From Austropuccinia psidii (Eukaryota > Basidiomycota > Pucciniomycetes > Pucciniales > Sphaerophragmiaceae), in NCBI GenBank assembly GCA_023105745.1, contig JALGQZ010000011.1, positions 20,920,975-20,984,974 of the forward strand: 64,000 nt of DNA, read 5' to 3'. Numbering within the stretch: the stretch's first letter is position 1; every line of letters begins with the position of its first letter. The translations under genes and the position numbers were made by a program. Under the pieces are notes generated by a model. It saw nothing but the letters and a program-made list of their open reading frames with translations. It was not told where the DNA came from and did not search any database. This document shows positions 24,206 through 35,455 of this stretch, one piece after another.

Positions 24206-27200
24206 AAAATCATAACTAATTTAATTTTCCTCTAAAGAAAAGTTTTTTTAGATCTATTTACAATAGAATGGTTTTTTCTGATAAACATTTATCTCTCATT
24301 TGGTATATTTCTGTTAGAAAATTCATATTTCAGAAATAATAATCTTGATTTAGCTCATATTCAAAACTCTAAAAGACAAATATAATCTTCTAGAGATTTT
24401 TATTCTTCAAGATATGAATTTGAGGAATTCAGGACAGATATATTTAAGCCTAGCTTTAATAATTTCTTATTTTAAAATATTCCATAAAGCTCATTTTCTA
24501 TTTTACTTAACTTTGAATTATATTTTTTTCATATTTAATAGGAATTCCTTTTCTTATTTTTCTTATGAAGGCTTAATATATTCTGTAATAATTTAAATTT
24601 ACTAAAAGTTATTCATTTTTCAAAAAATAAAGATTTTGGGTTTTATTCAATGGTTTTCTATATCTAATTCTTTTAAAGTAATTCTTTAATTCATCCAATT
24701 GAAAACAGTCAAAAAAAACTTAAATTAATAAAAAGAATTGAGATTTAAATTTTATAAGTTCTCTAAATTTAATTTTTCTTCAATTTATAAAGGAAAACCT
24801 TGTAAATTAGATATGAATATTGGATAGAAATTGGGAATAGTTGAAAATTACTTATTTGTGAATAAATAAATAAAATTATCTAATTTTTTGAATAATTAAC
24901 CTCTATTTTACTTCAAAATGAAATAATTAGGGTAAAGAGCTTATCTTACCAAATCTATTTCTTGAGTTTTATTAATCAGGAATATTAGCTATCTATTAAA
25001 ATTAATTTATGATGACAAATCTATTAAACCTTAAAATAAAATTCAATTCATAGCCAAGAGTAATTTCCAAATTTAAGTAATAAGAATTATATATTAATCT
25101 CTTTTGAATATTCTCAAAAGAAAATAAAAAGAGGATTAATTGTTTTTTTTTCTGTTATTTATGTTGATTATTAGTCTTTAAGATACATTCAATTTGTATT
25201 TTCCAAGTGAGGCACCCCAGAATTAAACTTGAAATTTTTCAGTAGGAATATTGAAGTAATTCAAATATTACTTCAGAGTGATATCTAGAGATATTAAGAA
25301 AATAGTCAAAATTACATCTCAAATTTATTTATATATTTGCTTGTTGATCATTTAAAAAAAATTACTTGGATTTTGAGTAGTTTTTTTATGGGACTTTGTT
25401 AGCATTGCCTTATAAGAAATATCTAAACCACACAATTGAAACAATTTTTATACACTGAATTTATCATCCATGTAATTTATTGATCATCAGATTTTGGAAA
25501 GGTAAATAAAATCAAAATTTTCAAAGTTTATCTTTCAAAATAATAAAACTGCTTTGAAGCTTTGAAAAATTATCATAATGCTCTCAATTTGATGGTTAGC
25601 TTTATTTAAACAGAATCACAGTGAGAGAAAGTTTCTGGAAGACTATTTGTCTTGATACTTAAATAGGTATATTCAGATATTTTTGAGACATTGAATGATT
25701 TGGTCTTCATTTCTTAAGATCCAACATCATATTCAAATTTCAAATTAAGATGATAATTAAGGTATTTAATTTTTATATTTCCTATCATTCCTCACCAAAT
25801 TCCTTTGTTCTAAATTTAAAATTTTCTATCTTTCTTGTTCATAATAAAAATTGAAAACAAAAAAAAAAAACACAAAAAAATAATTAAAACACGTTTTTCT
25901 TTAAAATTTAAAATCAAGAGATTAAATTGACATCAAAAAAAAATGAATGATAAAAAAAAACAACCTCATAAAATCAGTTGTATTTTTCTATAACTTAAAT
26001 TTAAATTATTTTTTATTTTTTCTAATAAAATCATAAAAAAAAAAAAAAAAAAAAAAAAAACTATTCTTTTTATAATTTAAAGATTTTTTTTTATTTATGG
26101 TAATTCAATTTTTTAATTTTGATTATCAATTTTTTATGAAGTTTATTTTATTTAATGATATAATTTTTTTTTTTGTTTTTTTATTTTATTTTATTTTTTT
26201 GGGGGGGACTTGTCTGAGTTCTTTTTTAGTCTTTAAAAATTTACAAATTTGTACAATTTTTATAGATTTTTTTTTTTTATATATTAATTCCTAGGATTGA
26301 AGTAGTAGAACTATAACACCTATTAATTTAATTTCTCCTAGATTTCGAATGATTAAAATTTTTACAATTTTTTCAACATTTTATCCTAAATTTTTAATTC
26401 TTTTTCAGTTTTAGAATTCAAATTAAAGACCTCACTACTTATTTTTTGGTTTTCAATAAAAAAAAAAAACAAATTCAAAAGAACCAAAATATAACATTCT
26501 TTATTTATTTATTTTTTTTTTTTTTTTTTAAAAAATAAAAAAAGAAAGATTTAAAATTTTCTCATAGAAAAGATTAATTAGATTTAATAATGATAAAAAG
26601 AAAGTCTGAAACTTAAATTAAAATCATAATAATAATGATAATGATATTTAAAAGATTTTAAAAAACTAATTAGATATTTTATTTTATTTTTGTTCCTTTT
26701 TTTTTAGAACTTCTTAATAATTTCATTCATGAATTATTTTTTTTTTTTTTTTTGAATTCTCTCTCTTTTAATTTATTTTAAATTTTTTTTTTTTAAAAAA
26801 AAAAATTGATTTAAATAAAAAAAAAAAAAAAGTAAAATTATTTTTTTTTCCTTAATTTTAAAATTTAATTAAGGTAAGATTTTTTTTTTTTTTCTAAGAC
26901 AAATTTCTTAAAAAAAAAAAAAATAATATAAATTAATATTATTATATATATATAAAAAAAAAAAAAAATAGGAAATTATTTTAAGAAAATAAAAGTTTAA
27001 TTTATTTTGATTAATTAATTTTATTCATGAAGTCTATCAAAAAAACAAATAATAAAAAAATTTTAAATTTAGAATATATATTTAAGGTAGAATTATTATA
27101 GAATTAAATATCTTCATGAAGATTAAAATAGAATTTAAAGCCTTTTCCATAAATCAAAATTTCTGGAGATATCTCATATAATGAAATATATTTTTATTGT

Positions 27201-27240
27201 AAAGAATCAAAAAAATAATAATCTTGAAAATTGATTTATA
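24206..27240. other. Extreme AT-rich, homopolymer-rich sequence
   Basis: No gene is visible. From about 25850 to 27240 the sequence is dominated by long A and T runs (for example around 26037-26061, 26510-26530, 26725-26755, 26880-26925 and 26955-26970). One eight-G run near 26200 stands out. Open frames here, such as 26097-26294, are low-complexity F/I/L/Y runs. Confidence 0.7.
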
Positions 27241-27249
27241 TTTTAGTGG

Positions 27250-28198
27250 CTTGGAAGATCCTGGAATATTAATGAACATTGGAATCCTGGTTACAACCTA
27301 ATTCAGAGGAGGGATCAAAGCTCATTCTATTCTGTGTCCAATCTAATTTTCAAATGTAACACCTGCTGTCATGTGAAGTCAATTTTCTCATGGTTCATCA
27401 AGTGGGACAAGGAGATATTTGGGTTGGTTGGATTGAGAATCACCCCTTCTTCTAATTGAATACTCCATCTTGCACTCTGAGCTGATCAATAAGCTTACTA
27501 ATCTTCAACCGAGTAACATCACTTCTCAATCACTGCTTCCCCCTTATATATCCTTGACATAGGACCCAGCTTGGGAAATGGATATTCCTTATCTTTAATG
27601 CATAGGAATTCTGGTATATTTATCCAAAGGATCATTCCCAGACATTACTTATGCTATCAATTATCTGGAATGTTTTGAATTTGTACCAATCAAGAAGACT
27701 GGAACTCCCTTGAGCATCTAATTACCTAACTAAGTTACAAATATCACCTTGGTATGCAGATAGGTCCTTACAACAACTCCATGGGTTTTGAATGTTAAAT
27801 TGATGCTAATTGGGGTGGAGAAGGCAATCATTAATGTCATTTTTTTCATCATACTTTACAATTTCAATCAAATCAGTTGATAATTAAGAAAAACAAATCC
27901 ATGGTTTCATAATTTACTTTTAAGGAAGAATACATTTAAATTTCATATGCCTAAGAAGAGTGCTTTTGGTTATCTCATCTTTTCTTTCCTGTTTTTTGAA
28001 TTGATAATTCCAAAAATTTACTCTGACAATAAATCCAAAATAAGTATTACCAACAACACTGTGAACTGTAAACATACCTAACACTTGATCTGGTAATTCA
28101 ATCTGATCAATGAATACATTTTCAAAAATAAAGTTCAATTATCATGGGCTTCAACTAATGACCAGCTTTCCAACATTTTAACAAAATCATTGAAGTAA
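27250..28198 (+). pseudogene. Ty1/Copia pol 3' end (RT tail and RNase H)
   Basis: The C-terminal part of a Copia polyprotein, readable across frames. KWDKEIFGLVGLRI lies at about 27405-27450. PSNITSQSLLP lies at about 27510. MDIPYL, a TAA, then CIGILVYLSKGSFPDITYAI lies at about 27580-27660, the conserved block at the RT/RNase H border. The RNase H block DANWGGEGN is at about 27805, EECFWLSHLF at about 27950 and FNLINEYIFKNKVQLSWAST at about 28095-28155. The end is NDQLSNILTKSLK and a TAA at 28196-28198, a normal Copia terminus. Multiple stops and frameshifts make it dead. Upstream domains are lost in the homopolymer region or are absent. Confidence 0.85.
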
Positions 28199-28257
28199 CT
28201 GAAGGTTAATTGCTTCTTGCGACTCATTGATAGTAAAGATACTGCCTAATGCTGATT

Positions 28258-28290
28258 TGTGAAGGGAGAGTGTTATGGAACTATTAGAAT
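28258..28290 (+). repeat. Polypurine tract and start of the Copia 3' LTR
   Basis: GTGAAGGGAGAG ends at 28270 and is followed by TGTTATGGAACTATTAG, a typical Copia tract and LTR start, 73 bp after the pol stop. I could not find the LTR end; it probably lies before 28700. Confidence 0.55.
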
Positions 28291-29075
28291 TTTCTCAAAG
28301 CATAATTCTAAACCTAACTTGATTATACACAAATCACTTTTAGAATTATAAAAATATCACTTTTTACTCAAGGGAAGATCTTATTGTCTTTACTATTTTT
28401 TATTTTTATTTCTATTAGTTGTTCTTAATTTTTTTTTTTTAATTAAACCAGAGGGGAAATCTATAAAAATTTTGGCATTGAATTTCCTTAATAAGTAATA
28501 AAAGGCTCTTCTAGCAAAGTGGTACATTGATTTATGTAAGATTAATTTTTTTTTTCTACTGACCAATTGGCAAAAAGTTATTACTTAGTCTTGGTTTATA
28601 TTTCATAATTGGAGTGTTGCGACATTCCTAAGGTGTAATTGAAATCACTAACCATGAATACATAAGTAAGTAATCCAATCAAATACCATCATAGCCTATT
28701 AAAGATCTTAAAAATGATCACACACCTTCAGCCTAATATATAATCTACTGAGACTATGTATCTAATTCACCCTGTTCATTGTTCAAAATTTGTGTATCTT
28801 ATTTGATAAATGTTGAAATGTGTAAATGGAAAGACCAAAAATCAAATAAGAAAAAAATGTAATATAAAAAAACTAACTACAATGGGCTTAAAAAGTATTA
28901 TAGTGGTAGGTTAGATGTAAAATTTAACCAGGAGTACCAAATCCAAGGAGTTCATCTGAAAAGTATTTGAATGGTCTTGAGAATTGAAGTTGAACCTAAA
29001 CAAATTTGAGATGGAATGGTATATTGTTAAAGAAAATCTCCCAAATTGGGTTAGAATTGGTTCCATTGACCAACA
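28291..29075. other. AT-rich region, probably Copia LTR and flank
   Basis: The left part should be the rest of the Copia LTR. No gene is visible. Confidence 0.45.
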
Positions 29076-29230
29076 ATAGGACCTGCACTGTCCTATCCCA
29101 CAGGGGAGTCATCCACCGGGGATTACCTGATCAGCTAGGTGATGGTGACGGATAATGGACTTTGGCACCATCACTACAGACACGATCTCGAAAATACTGA
29201 AAAGGTCATTTCAAGCGAGGTTTGAGCCCC
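29076..29230. other. GC-richer block with strong hairpins, possible structured RNA or exon
   Basis: An island of balanced composition in AT-rich DNA. ATAGGAC/GTCCTAT at 29076-29096 is a perfect 7-bp stem with a 7-base loop. GTGATGGTG/CACCATCAC at 29139-29174 is a perfect 9-bp stem with an 18-base loop. I do not recognise a tRNA, snRNA or protein. It could also be a decayed exon or repeat. Confidence 0.3.
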
Positions 29231-30122
29231 CTTATTATTATAAAAATTTTATTTTCTTATAAAAAATAATAATAATAATAATTAATTTGAATTAATTTAT
29301 TTTAATAAAATTAAAAATTAAAAAAAAAAAAAAATTCTCACTAAAAAAAGTGTTTTTTCTAAAGAGAAATAAGTTCCTTACTTTAAGCTACTAAATATTT
29401 TTTTTTTAAAATAATAATAATACTAATAATAATAATTACTTTATCAGGAGTAATTAAATAAATATATAAAATTAAATTAATTTTTTTTTTAAAATAAAAT
29501 AAAATAAATGATGATGATGAAAAAGTGGTTTTCTTTTCTTTTCTTTTTTTTAACTGGATTTTGATTTCATTTTTATGTTTTAAATTATTATTATTATTAT
29601 CATTATTTTGAAACTTTCATTTGTCAAGTAATTAATTCCATAAATTAGTCCAAATGTCAATGCTTCGATAGTAAAAATGATGCTTATGTGTGCTTAAAAT
29701 TTATTCTTCGTTTTTAACTCGGTCAATCTATAAAAGAATATTTAAGCGACCTAAATTTAAAGGTTTGAGCTTTCAAATTTTATTGCTCAAATTGCGAAAT
29801 TTATTCCAAGTTTTACTTTGCATTAAGATTTATTCCACAATTGGGAGTTTGTTTCAGTTGGGCTTTTGAGACTCATGCTACTGTGGTTTCAATAATCTTT
29901 ACTCATTTATAGTTCGTAAGAAAGTCAGACAACTAATTATTTGGGTGACAAGCTATTTGATTTGACATTCTTGGTTGAGTGGCGTATAAGTTAGACGTTA
30001 AAAGTTGATCATGAGGTTTACAAATTTAATAAAATACAAAAATGTTTTAAAATGAGAAATAAATTTTGCCTTGCTAATCTTGAGATGATAAAAGTTTATG
30101 GCTATATAGATCTTGATTTCTT

Positions 30123-31124
30123 CTACTCGCAACCATAATAATCGCCTGAATCACAAAGTGAAAAAAAGGAAATTATGTTTGTATTTCTTTCAAAGGAGGG
30201 GTATGTGTAGAATATGATATGAAGAAGGTTTTGAATGTAGATCCAAGTCTTTTTTATATGACTTACCCGGAATGGCCGCTTTACAGCCCTGAGTGTCATG
30301 TGAAGTATCGCAATCGGCACTAAAAAAGTGTGAAGGATGAATTAAATGGATGTAATGAATTGGATAGAATGAAGTTGCTAAAAGGAGCCAATTGGTCCAA
30401 TTTCGAGAGATGACTTACGGGTTTGTACAGCATCTTATACAGGCTCGTCTAGCAGAAGGTTCGATTAACTGAACGTATGAGCCATAACTATGAAGAAGCA
30501 GGAGGAAAAAGATGAGAAGAAAGCCTAATTGTATAAGGGGCATAAATTAATCTAGACTAACGGGGAGCAAAAGCTACCGGCAGGATTACCCGATCCGCTT
30601 TGGCCACCATTGGAGTCGTATTGTCCACCGTCATCGTGGGGGTTTAGTCTAAAAGATGGATGATTAAATTTGAGTTTTTTATGAAATGAAATTTGTCAAG
30701 ATTGAGAAAGTTATACCTGTCACAGGCATAGGGATTGATGCAACCAGTGATCTAGAGCATGGAGAGATTTTTATGAGCTCAAGAGGAGGATGGATGATGC
30801 AAGAGGTTTTAGATTAAATGAGATTGAGAGACTAACCTGAACGACTCCCATTTTTGGGTAAGATAAGTTAGCGCGTGTCCAAAATCCGTCGTTGAAGTGG
30901 CCGGTTGAGCCTTGGGAGGTTATGTTACGCCTGCACCATACGGTTGTTCCACCACTGTATTCTGAGTCGCCAATTTTGGTGTTTGGATACTTTGGTACGA
31001 CGAGACAAAATTTATTGTTAGGAAATACCTTGACTTCTAGACCGGCTTTGAGGCTTGAAGGCAGACTGAGGATGAGAGCGGCAAGGCAGGCTAAAGAGTA
31101 AATCTTTCCAACTTGAAAGCTCAT
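30123..31124 (-). CDS. Secreted cysteine-rich protein, six exons, 184 aa (effector candidate)
   Basis: The only apparently intact host gene. I assembled it by hand: exons 31124-30837, 30751-30717, 30648-30562, 30487-30419, 30319-30267 and 30145-30123, totalling 555 nt including TAG. The five introns (68-121 nt) all start GT (GTTAGT, GTATAA, GTTAGT, GTAAGT, GTAAGT) and end AG, and the frame is kept throughout. Residues 1-27 form a signal peptide (hydrophobic LACLAALILSL, likely cut after SLKA). The mature part has 11 cysteines, with segments KFCLVVPKYPNT, VVQITGCINP, LNPHDDGGQYDSNGG, YVQLIEPSARRACIRCC and IPGDYYGCE. From memory this matches a family of secreted proteins common in basidiomycetes, including rusts, with the core LNPxDxGGQYDSxGG...RACIRCC...IPGxYxxC. 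Function is unknown; secretion is inferred from the signal peptide. There are no inactivating changes. Confidence 0.88.
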
Positions 31125-31202
31125 GATGAAATTATCTATAGTTAAAGTCAGAATGTGAGAGGATGATTAAGTAACAAATGAGCTCGAATTATCAAATTTG
31201 AT

Positions 31203-31259
31203 GAGGGGGGAGGGAGCCAGGGGGGAGGCAAGGATGGAGGTGGGATGGGTGCTTAAATA
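31203..31259 (-). promoter_or_regulatory. TATA box and CT-rich tract of the secreted protein gene
   Basis: On the minus strand TATTTAAG (31252-31259) is followed by a pyrimidine-rich stretch (CACCCATCCCACCTCC through CTCCCTCCCCCC, 31203-31250) and then, after 78 bp, the ATG at 31124. A TATA box followed by a CT tract is a common fungal promoter layout, which supports the chosen start. Confidence 0.65.
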
Positions 31260-31383
31260 GGAAACACTCTAGGCCGTGGCTGAGCGAAGTTCAAGAGCTA
31301 GATGGAAGGCCAACTGACTTGGATGAAGGAACGCCGAATGAATCAGATCATTATTAATTTCTTAGTGAGGCCAGCACTGCATT

Positions 31384-31401
31384 GTACAGTACAGTACTGT
31401 A
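31384..31401. repeat. TACAGTACTGTA palindrome
   Basis: GTACAGTACAGTACTGTA contains a perfect 12-bp palindrome and resembles the ends of the Tc1/mariner remnant at 4078-5810. It may be the remains of a small non-autonomous element. Confidence 0.35.
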
Positions 31402-31688
31402 TTAATATTTTACTATTTTACTATTATTTATGGATGGATGGATTGATGGAAGCCAGATGGGAAACGAAATACAAAGTAGGAAATACCAAGAATAAATTGA
31501 AGATGAGTTAATAGAGAGATGTTGAGCGGAATGAGTTAGAATTTATTCCACGCCGAGTCCGACTCCGATCAAGGAAAGAGAACTACTCAGTGTTGACCTG
31601 TTGACCATAGCATACGCCGTACTGTACCAAGGCAATTTACAGTAGCTTTGCTGAGAACAACTTGATGGTGAAAGAAATCCTAATTGAT

Positions 31689-31733
31689 ATGCAATATGTA
31701 AAATGCAATATGCAATATGCAATATGCAATATG
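31689..31733. repeat. (ATGCAAT)n minisatellite
   Basis: About six 7-bp units, the second interrupted. Confidence 0.9.
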
Positions 31734-31820
31734 TAGTGAGCACAGAATTTTGAGAGCTATCAAATCTTAGGTACAGCACACAGTAAGCGAAGAAGCCCCT
31801 GTTGATTAATTCAGGCTCTA

Positions 31821-31848
31821 ATCTTGAATCTTGAATCTTGAATCTTGA
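31821..31848. repeat. (ATCTTGA)4 minisatellite
   Basis: Four uninterrupted 7-bp units. Confidence 0.9.
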
Positions 31849-31860
31849 TTGGAATGTGGG

Positions 31861-31905
31861 CCTCAGCCTCAGCCACAGCCACAGCCACAGCCACAGCCAC
31901 AGCCA
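31861..31905. repeat. (CAGCCA)n hexanucleotide repeat
   Basis: About seven units, the first two reading CAGCCT. The Ser-His repeat ORF across it (31838-32053) is a product of the repeat. Confidence 0.9.
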
Positions 31906-32499
31906 GGTGGGTCAGATCGAATTTTACTACTGTAATTCGTCCGGCTTCGATCAGAGTGGCCTGCTTAGCTTGCTTAGCCTGCGCCGCCAAGAAGGGCGAT
32001 TATACTCAAATTTTGTAAGAATAGCTAATGAGTCACTTGAAGAGCATTTGTAATGGGTCATTTGCCAGGCTTGGCTCTCAAGTCTTGAGTCAAGTTTTTA
32101 TTGGATGAATTTGAAATTAAATTAAATTGAATTGAATTAAATTTCACTTATTAAAATTTTACAAATCTCAATAATCATTAATGAATTAATGAATTAATTA
32201 AGGCCTGGTTTATGATCGAATTTTTTTGAGTGTAATTTTCAAAATATTTTGAAGTTTTTTTAAATTTAGAACTTAATTTAATTTTAATTAAAAAGATTTT
32301 AGATTCCAACTCAAAACTCAAAGGGCATCATCACTTCTTGAGTTCATTTTTTTAAACCCCATCAAAAAAAAAAAAAAAAAAAAAATTCAAATTTTTAATT
32401 CATAAATTCTAACATTACTATTCCAAAATTGAAGTTTTTGTTTAAAATATCAAAAATATTTTTAAAAGAATTCACAATGTAAAATGATACTCCTGAATC

Positions 32500-33105
32500 A
32501 CAATTATCAACATATGATCATCAACAAAGATTGTTTCAAGGTGAAAAAGAAACTGAAGAAGTATCAAACTCACCAACTTTCACTTCTGCACATCCCAATG
32601 AGTTCATTACTTTCATTATGGGTAGTCAGATTCAGACTGGCCAGAATGCAGAAGAAACCCCCAGTCAAGCTTTGGTCAAAAGACACAACAGGCACACACA
32701 TGAGGAGACCCAATTGCATAGACAGCAAGTGGAACATGAACAGACACTTAAATAACAAAAACAAATGAACAAACAAGTAAATGTAGAGGCCCAGCAATTG
32801 AAACAGGCTGAAAACTGACTAGTTCTGCAAGAACCCCTGAAGGAGAGTTGCAAGGAAAGATTCTTTTGGGGAAAGAATAGTAAAAAAGAACTGTTGGATC
32901 TGATAATTGAGTTGAGAATGGATTGTGAATCATTGGATATTACTTCAACAAGATTTATGCCCTGGTCACAATATTTTAAAAACAACAAAAGTTGGAAAAA
33001 TGAATACTCCAAATTGAAGAATCTATCTTTTGACACTTTGGATTAGCAATACAAAGCATTAACAAGTTCTTATAGAGTAATTGAATTTTTTCTCTTCTTG
33101 ATTTG
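32500..33105 (+). pseudogene. Coding-like remnant of unknown identity, 5' part
   Basis: One reading frame runs about 200 codons with only three stops (TAA 32753, TGA about 32816, TAG about 33043). Its composition is protein-like: FQGEKETEEVSNSP, a Q/E/H-rich probable coiled coil (HEETQLHRQQVEHEQ at 32700-32750, then QMNKQVNVEAQQLKQ), and then LLDLIIELRMDCESLDI and FMPWSQYFKNNKSWKNEYSK at 32890-33010. I do not recognise the family. It may be the gag of another retrotransposon or an old host gene. Related-looking sequence resumes on the far side of the solo LTR at 33524-35455. Confidence 0.45.
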
Positions 33106-33523
33106 AGTATTAAAATGTGTGAATATGTAGGTAATCAAAGATGCATGTGAGGCCACAGACAGAGGGGGAACATTTTGACAGCTAGAAAATTATCATATGA
33201 CCAGAGAGGTATGTGAAAATGTATCAAAATAACAATGATTACAACTTATTGGTAATTAAGCAATTAGGTTTATGAGATGTTAAAGTAATTGAATTACAAT
33301 AACTGTGGGATTAATAAAAGTGGAATGGAATAAGAAGAATTTCCTCACATCCAAAATGAAAACACAGGATATTAAAAGAAAGAAGAAATCAGTAATGTAA
33401 GATTAGAAGGGGATTTAATTGAAGATTAGGAGAATGTAGAAATAACCAACAGTTCCTAATCAATAAAAGAAAAAAAATGAAGAATGGTTCAATAAGCTTC
33501 ACAATGAAACAACTCAGGAAGAA
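33106..33523. other. Continuation of the unknown remnant, degraded
   Basis: No clear gene. The last 45 bp (33479-33523) read EEWFNKLHNETTQEE, in frame with sequence after the LTR. Confidence 0.4.
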
Positions 33524-35171
33524 TTTAAGGTTTGGATATGAAACTTTGATTAAAAATTAAGTACTTTTCCTGTCCTCAAAATTTTTATAAGGTAAAATTT
33601 AAAAAAAATGGTAAATTTTGAAATCTTTAAGAGAAGAAAATCCAAATTTATTGTTTTTAACTTTGTTAGTATCAAGAAATAATATCATAAATATTTATTG
33701 TTTTACCAACAATAGAAATTTATCAAAAAATACTCTACAAGAGATATTTAAGGCTACCAAAGCAATTTCTTCAAGAGAAATTACAATTGGAATTAATTGA
33801 GCAAAGAACTGCAGGCAATGAATATAAGAAAAAAGTATTTAAAAATATTATTAAAGAAAAAAGACACCCAAAAGTGACCAGAGTTAATTTGGAAACAAAG
33901 TGACAAAGTTAACAGTGATGAAAGGTGATTTAATTCACTTTTGGGGTGGTTCAAGGGGTAAAAATGATTATAAGAGTTACAAAAAATGTTTATAATGATC
34001 ATTCAAATTGGCTAAAAGTTTTAAAATGCTTTAAGATAGGTGGTTGTAATCTTTTATTGAGTGTTTTAACAGTGTTTAAACTAATTATAAAACAAAAAGA
34101 TTCGAACATGAGGAAAAAAGTGGGGAAAAGAAGATATTCTTTTATAGCCAAAAAATGTTTTACTCCAAAAATACAATTTACTCTTGTAAGTAATTATAAA
34201 TAATCTGAAAACAGAAAAGCCAATTATGGAATCATTGAGCTCTGGTTGAGACCAAAAAATGGCCGGTTTTAGCCATTTTAAACCCTTAAATCAGCCATTG
34301 CCATAGTAATACCTGGTTTCATGCCTTCAAAACATGTCAGAATGTGTGTAAGAGATATCTAAACCCATCAAAACTGTTTTTACTAAGATTTTTTTAACTT
34401 AAGGTTAGTTTTACCCCCTTGGAAACAGTTAAAACTTCCCTGGTTTGTATCAAAACCTCCTCATAAATTGAGTAACAGACCCTGTGACTCAATTTCAGGC
34501 CAAAAGTAATGAACTTTTGCATGAATTTTGACATCCCACCCCCTGTAAGCAAGAAATTTGGGGGATTATGGAACCCTTGGATTCAAGATTACTTCCCCCC
34601 CCAAAAAAAATTTACTCTTTCCAATTTATTTTTTCTTCAATTCCTTATCATATATTATACTTATAACTTAAATATTTAACTCAATTCAGTTTTTACGTTA
34701 CACAACTATAATAATTTATAACTCATATGTAAATCAAAGTTCAATTATGTAATACTCACACAAATTTTGACATTTCTAATGAAAATACTTCAATTCCTCA
34801 TAACTTCTAAACTACACACAACACACACCTCAATTTTAACACAAAAATTGATGATTAACACCAAATTTGATGTGAATTAAATTAAGATTTTGAAAATTTG
34901 CTATTGTTTTTTTTTTTATACAGAAAATATATATAAAAAAAAATTAATTTAAACTTATTTAAAGTTAAATTAAAAAAAAAATTTCACTCAAAGATGACCT
35001 CATCTTATTTTTTTTTTTTTTTATAATTAATTAAATTTTTAAAAATATTTTTTTTTTTAATAAATTTATTTATTTTAATAAAAATTTATAATAATTTTTT
35101 TTTTCTTTTGATTTAAATTTTTTTTAAACTTTTTTATTTTTTTTTTTTTTAAAAAAAAAAATATTTTAATT

Positions 35172-35203
<32 letters not shown>

Positions 35204-35455
35204 TTTTTTATTTTTTTAATTAATTTTTTTTTTTTTTTTAATTAAAACTTTTATTTTCAAAATTTTAATTTAAATTTTAATTTAAATTTTATAGTATAAT
35301 TTTTTTTGTTTTCCAATTTTTATAATAAATTTTAATTTTATATTTTAATTTTTTGTTTTTATAATAAAATAAATTGAATTTATTTATTTATAATTATAAA
35401 CCAATTCTTTTATTTGTTATATTTTTGGTATATAAGAATACCTCTAATGCTCAAA
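33524..35455 (-). repeat. Solo LTR of family A with target duplication AAGAA
   Basis: Plus-strand start TTTAAGGTTTGGATATGAAA (TGTAAGG in other copies) and end CCTCTAATGCTCAAA (CTAAGGCTCACA in others). It is flanked by AAGAA at 33519-33523 and 35456-35460. There is no internal sequence, so it is a solo LTR left by recombination. The right part, from about 34900, is expanded by A and T runs. Hairpin AGTAACAG/CTGTGACT near 34471 matches the conserved family A hairpin with one mismatch. Confidence 0.85.
33946..34203 (+). other. Antisense ORF in the solo A LTR (85 codons)
   Basis: Homologue of the antisense frame seen in the other family A LTRs, with IIKQKDSNMRKKVGKRRYSF then IQFTLVS, ending early. 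Runs opposite to the element orientation. Confidence 0.3.

Noticed and set aside
26097..26294. ORF in the homopolymer region
   Set aside because: Low-complexity F/L/I sequence from T runs.
27920..28138. 72-codon minus-strand ORF
   Set aside because: It is antisense to the Copia RNase H C-terminus, which reads clearly on the plus strand.
29101..29175. tRNA or snRNA
   Set aside because: No cloverleaf, T-loop GGTTCGA or CCA-proximal stem, and no match to U1, U2, U4, U5 or U6 that I can see.
30123..30320. 65-codon minus-strand ORF
   Set aside because: Runs through exon 5, intron 5 and exon 6 of the secreted protein gene in the wrong frame.
31838..32053. ORF with Ser-His repeats
   Set aside because: Created by the CAGCCA hexanucleotide repeat; no other protein-like sequence.
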